From: Phytophthora hibernalis
Lineage: Eukaryota; Oomycota; Peronosporomycetes; Peronosporales; Peronosporaceae
Direction of reading: 5' to 3'
Assembly: GCA_012656075.1 (NCBI GenBank)
Contig: JAAKBF010000035.1
Coordinates: forward strand, 124,001-188,000
Length of the DNA: 64,000 nucleotides
Shown here: one piece after another, positions 63,574 to 64,000 of the stretch
Layout: the number at the start of each line of letters is the position of its first letter
Numbering within the stretch: position 1 is the stretch's first letter
Notes under the pieces: generated by a model
Seen by the model: the letters and a program-made list of their open reading frames with translations, nothing else
The model's database searches: none
What the model was told of the DNA's origin: nothing
Translations under genes and position numbers: made by a program

Positions 63574-63779
63574 GACAAATTGCGTTCAAACCGAGTACAT
63601 ATTGACAAAACCCAGCATGATTTGAAACCTGTAGGCCAGCATTGTAGCAGCCATTCATTTAATTTAGTAAAAATATGATTGGCTTAAATCTTTGATGAAT
63701 TTTCCCAGTACAAAGCGAATGTGCCACTCTCTTCAGGCGTATTTTATTGTCGGGGGATTTGCCGGTCGTTGTATGTACA
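63574..63779 (+). repeat. 206-bp dispersed direct repeat, right copy
   Basis: Same orientation partner of 2560-2765, with 6 mismatches over 206 bp. Confidence 0.9.
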
Positions 63780-63915
63780 TGTAAGCTTATACACACAGAG
63801 CAATAAGTTATTGTTATTTTATTGGCAACAACCCCCATCGTCGTTCCTGCTGCAGCAACAATGGGGAAATCGCGGAACTAAGCTTTTGGGAAGTTGAAGT
63901 GTGGGAGGGTGTAAC

Positions 63916-64000
63916 ATGGATACAATCGACCCTGTCACAGTCGCCGCAGCTCAAACGTACTTACGCAACGGAGTTAGCCTGAAAGCTTCTCGCTGCAACC
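63916..64000 (+). CDS. possible start of a gene running off the right edge
   Basis: The ATG at 63916 opens MDTIDPVTVAAAQTYLRNGV to the end of the window without a stop. The stretch AAAQTYLRNGVSLKASR has the look of a helix-turn-helix N-terminus as in pogo-like or other transposase proteins, but 28 codons are too few to be sure. Confidence 0.3.
   Translation, partial: MDTIDPVTVAAAQTYLRNGVSLKASRCN

Overview
The window looks like nuclear DNA of a plant-pathogenic oomycete, most likely Phytophthora or a close relative. The evidence is a decayed RxLR-dEER effector gene with W/Y-type sequence, a Crinkler-type N-terminal domain, oomycete Inr/FPR-like promoter elements just upstream of several ATGs, short GT-AG introns of about 50-220 bp, and a dense load of piggyBac, MULE, Crypton, mariner, hAT, Harbinger, Copia and Gypsy copies. 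I saw no tRNA, rRNA or CRISPR array.

Layout. 1-12.3 kb is mobile-element territory: a piggyBac transposase gene running off the left edge, two complex palindromes, a MULE remnant, a Crypton remnant, a Harbinger-like MITE and a mariner element ending just upstream of RFT1. 12.3-17.4 kb is a host gene island: RFT1, a three-exon coiled-coil gene, a larger unrecognised gene and a GPATCH4-like G-patch gene. 17.7-34.0 kb is a retroelement block. Copia-1 is interrupted by a hAT element with an exact 8-bp target duplication. An internally deleted Copia-2 holds a Gypsy, which in turn holds a Harbinger element. 34.9-41.7 kb is a second island: two tandem cytochrome P450 genes and a fused class III (anaerobic) ribonucleotide reductase plus activase gene. 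42.6-46.7 kb is one large MULE transposase gene with a C-terminal Ulp1-type protease domain. 47.2-55.9 kb is a third island: an ABC-F ATPase, a RanBP2-type zinc-finger protein, a Crinkler-like gene, a secreted GH1 glycosidase, and a membrane-anchored protein with two dynein-light-chain-like domains. From 55.9 kb to the right edge, an RxLR effector gene is split by a 3.25-kb MULE with a perfect 9-bp target duplication, followed by another MULE, a GC-rich low-complexity tract, and a second copy of a 206-bp repeat first seen at 2.56 kb.

How it fits together. The host genes are mostly single-copy housekeeping or metabolic genes: N-glycosylation, nucleolar function, translation-linked ABC-F, dNTP synthesis, lipid oxidation, glycoside hydrolysis and dynein-type motor function. 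They sit in small islands among nested transposons, with effector-type genes at the borders, as expected of the two-speed genomes described for this group.

Caveat. Many otherwise conserved genes (RFT1, NrdD-NrdG, ABC-F, the second P450, the unknown gene at 14.9-16.6 kb) have single-base frameshifts, often at homopolymers and with no splice sites there. This looks more like indel error in the sequence than genuine gene death, so 'frameshifted' below should not be read automatically as 'pseudogene'.
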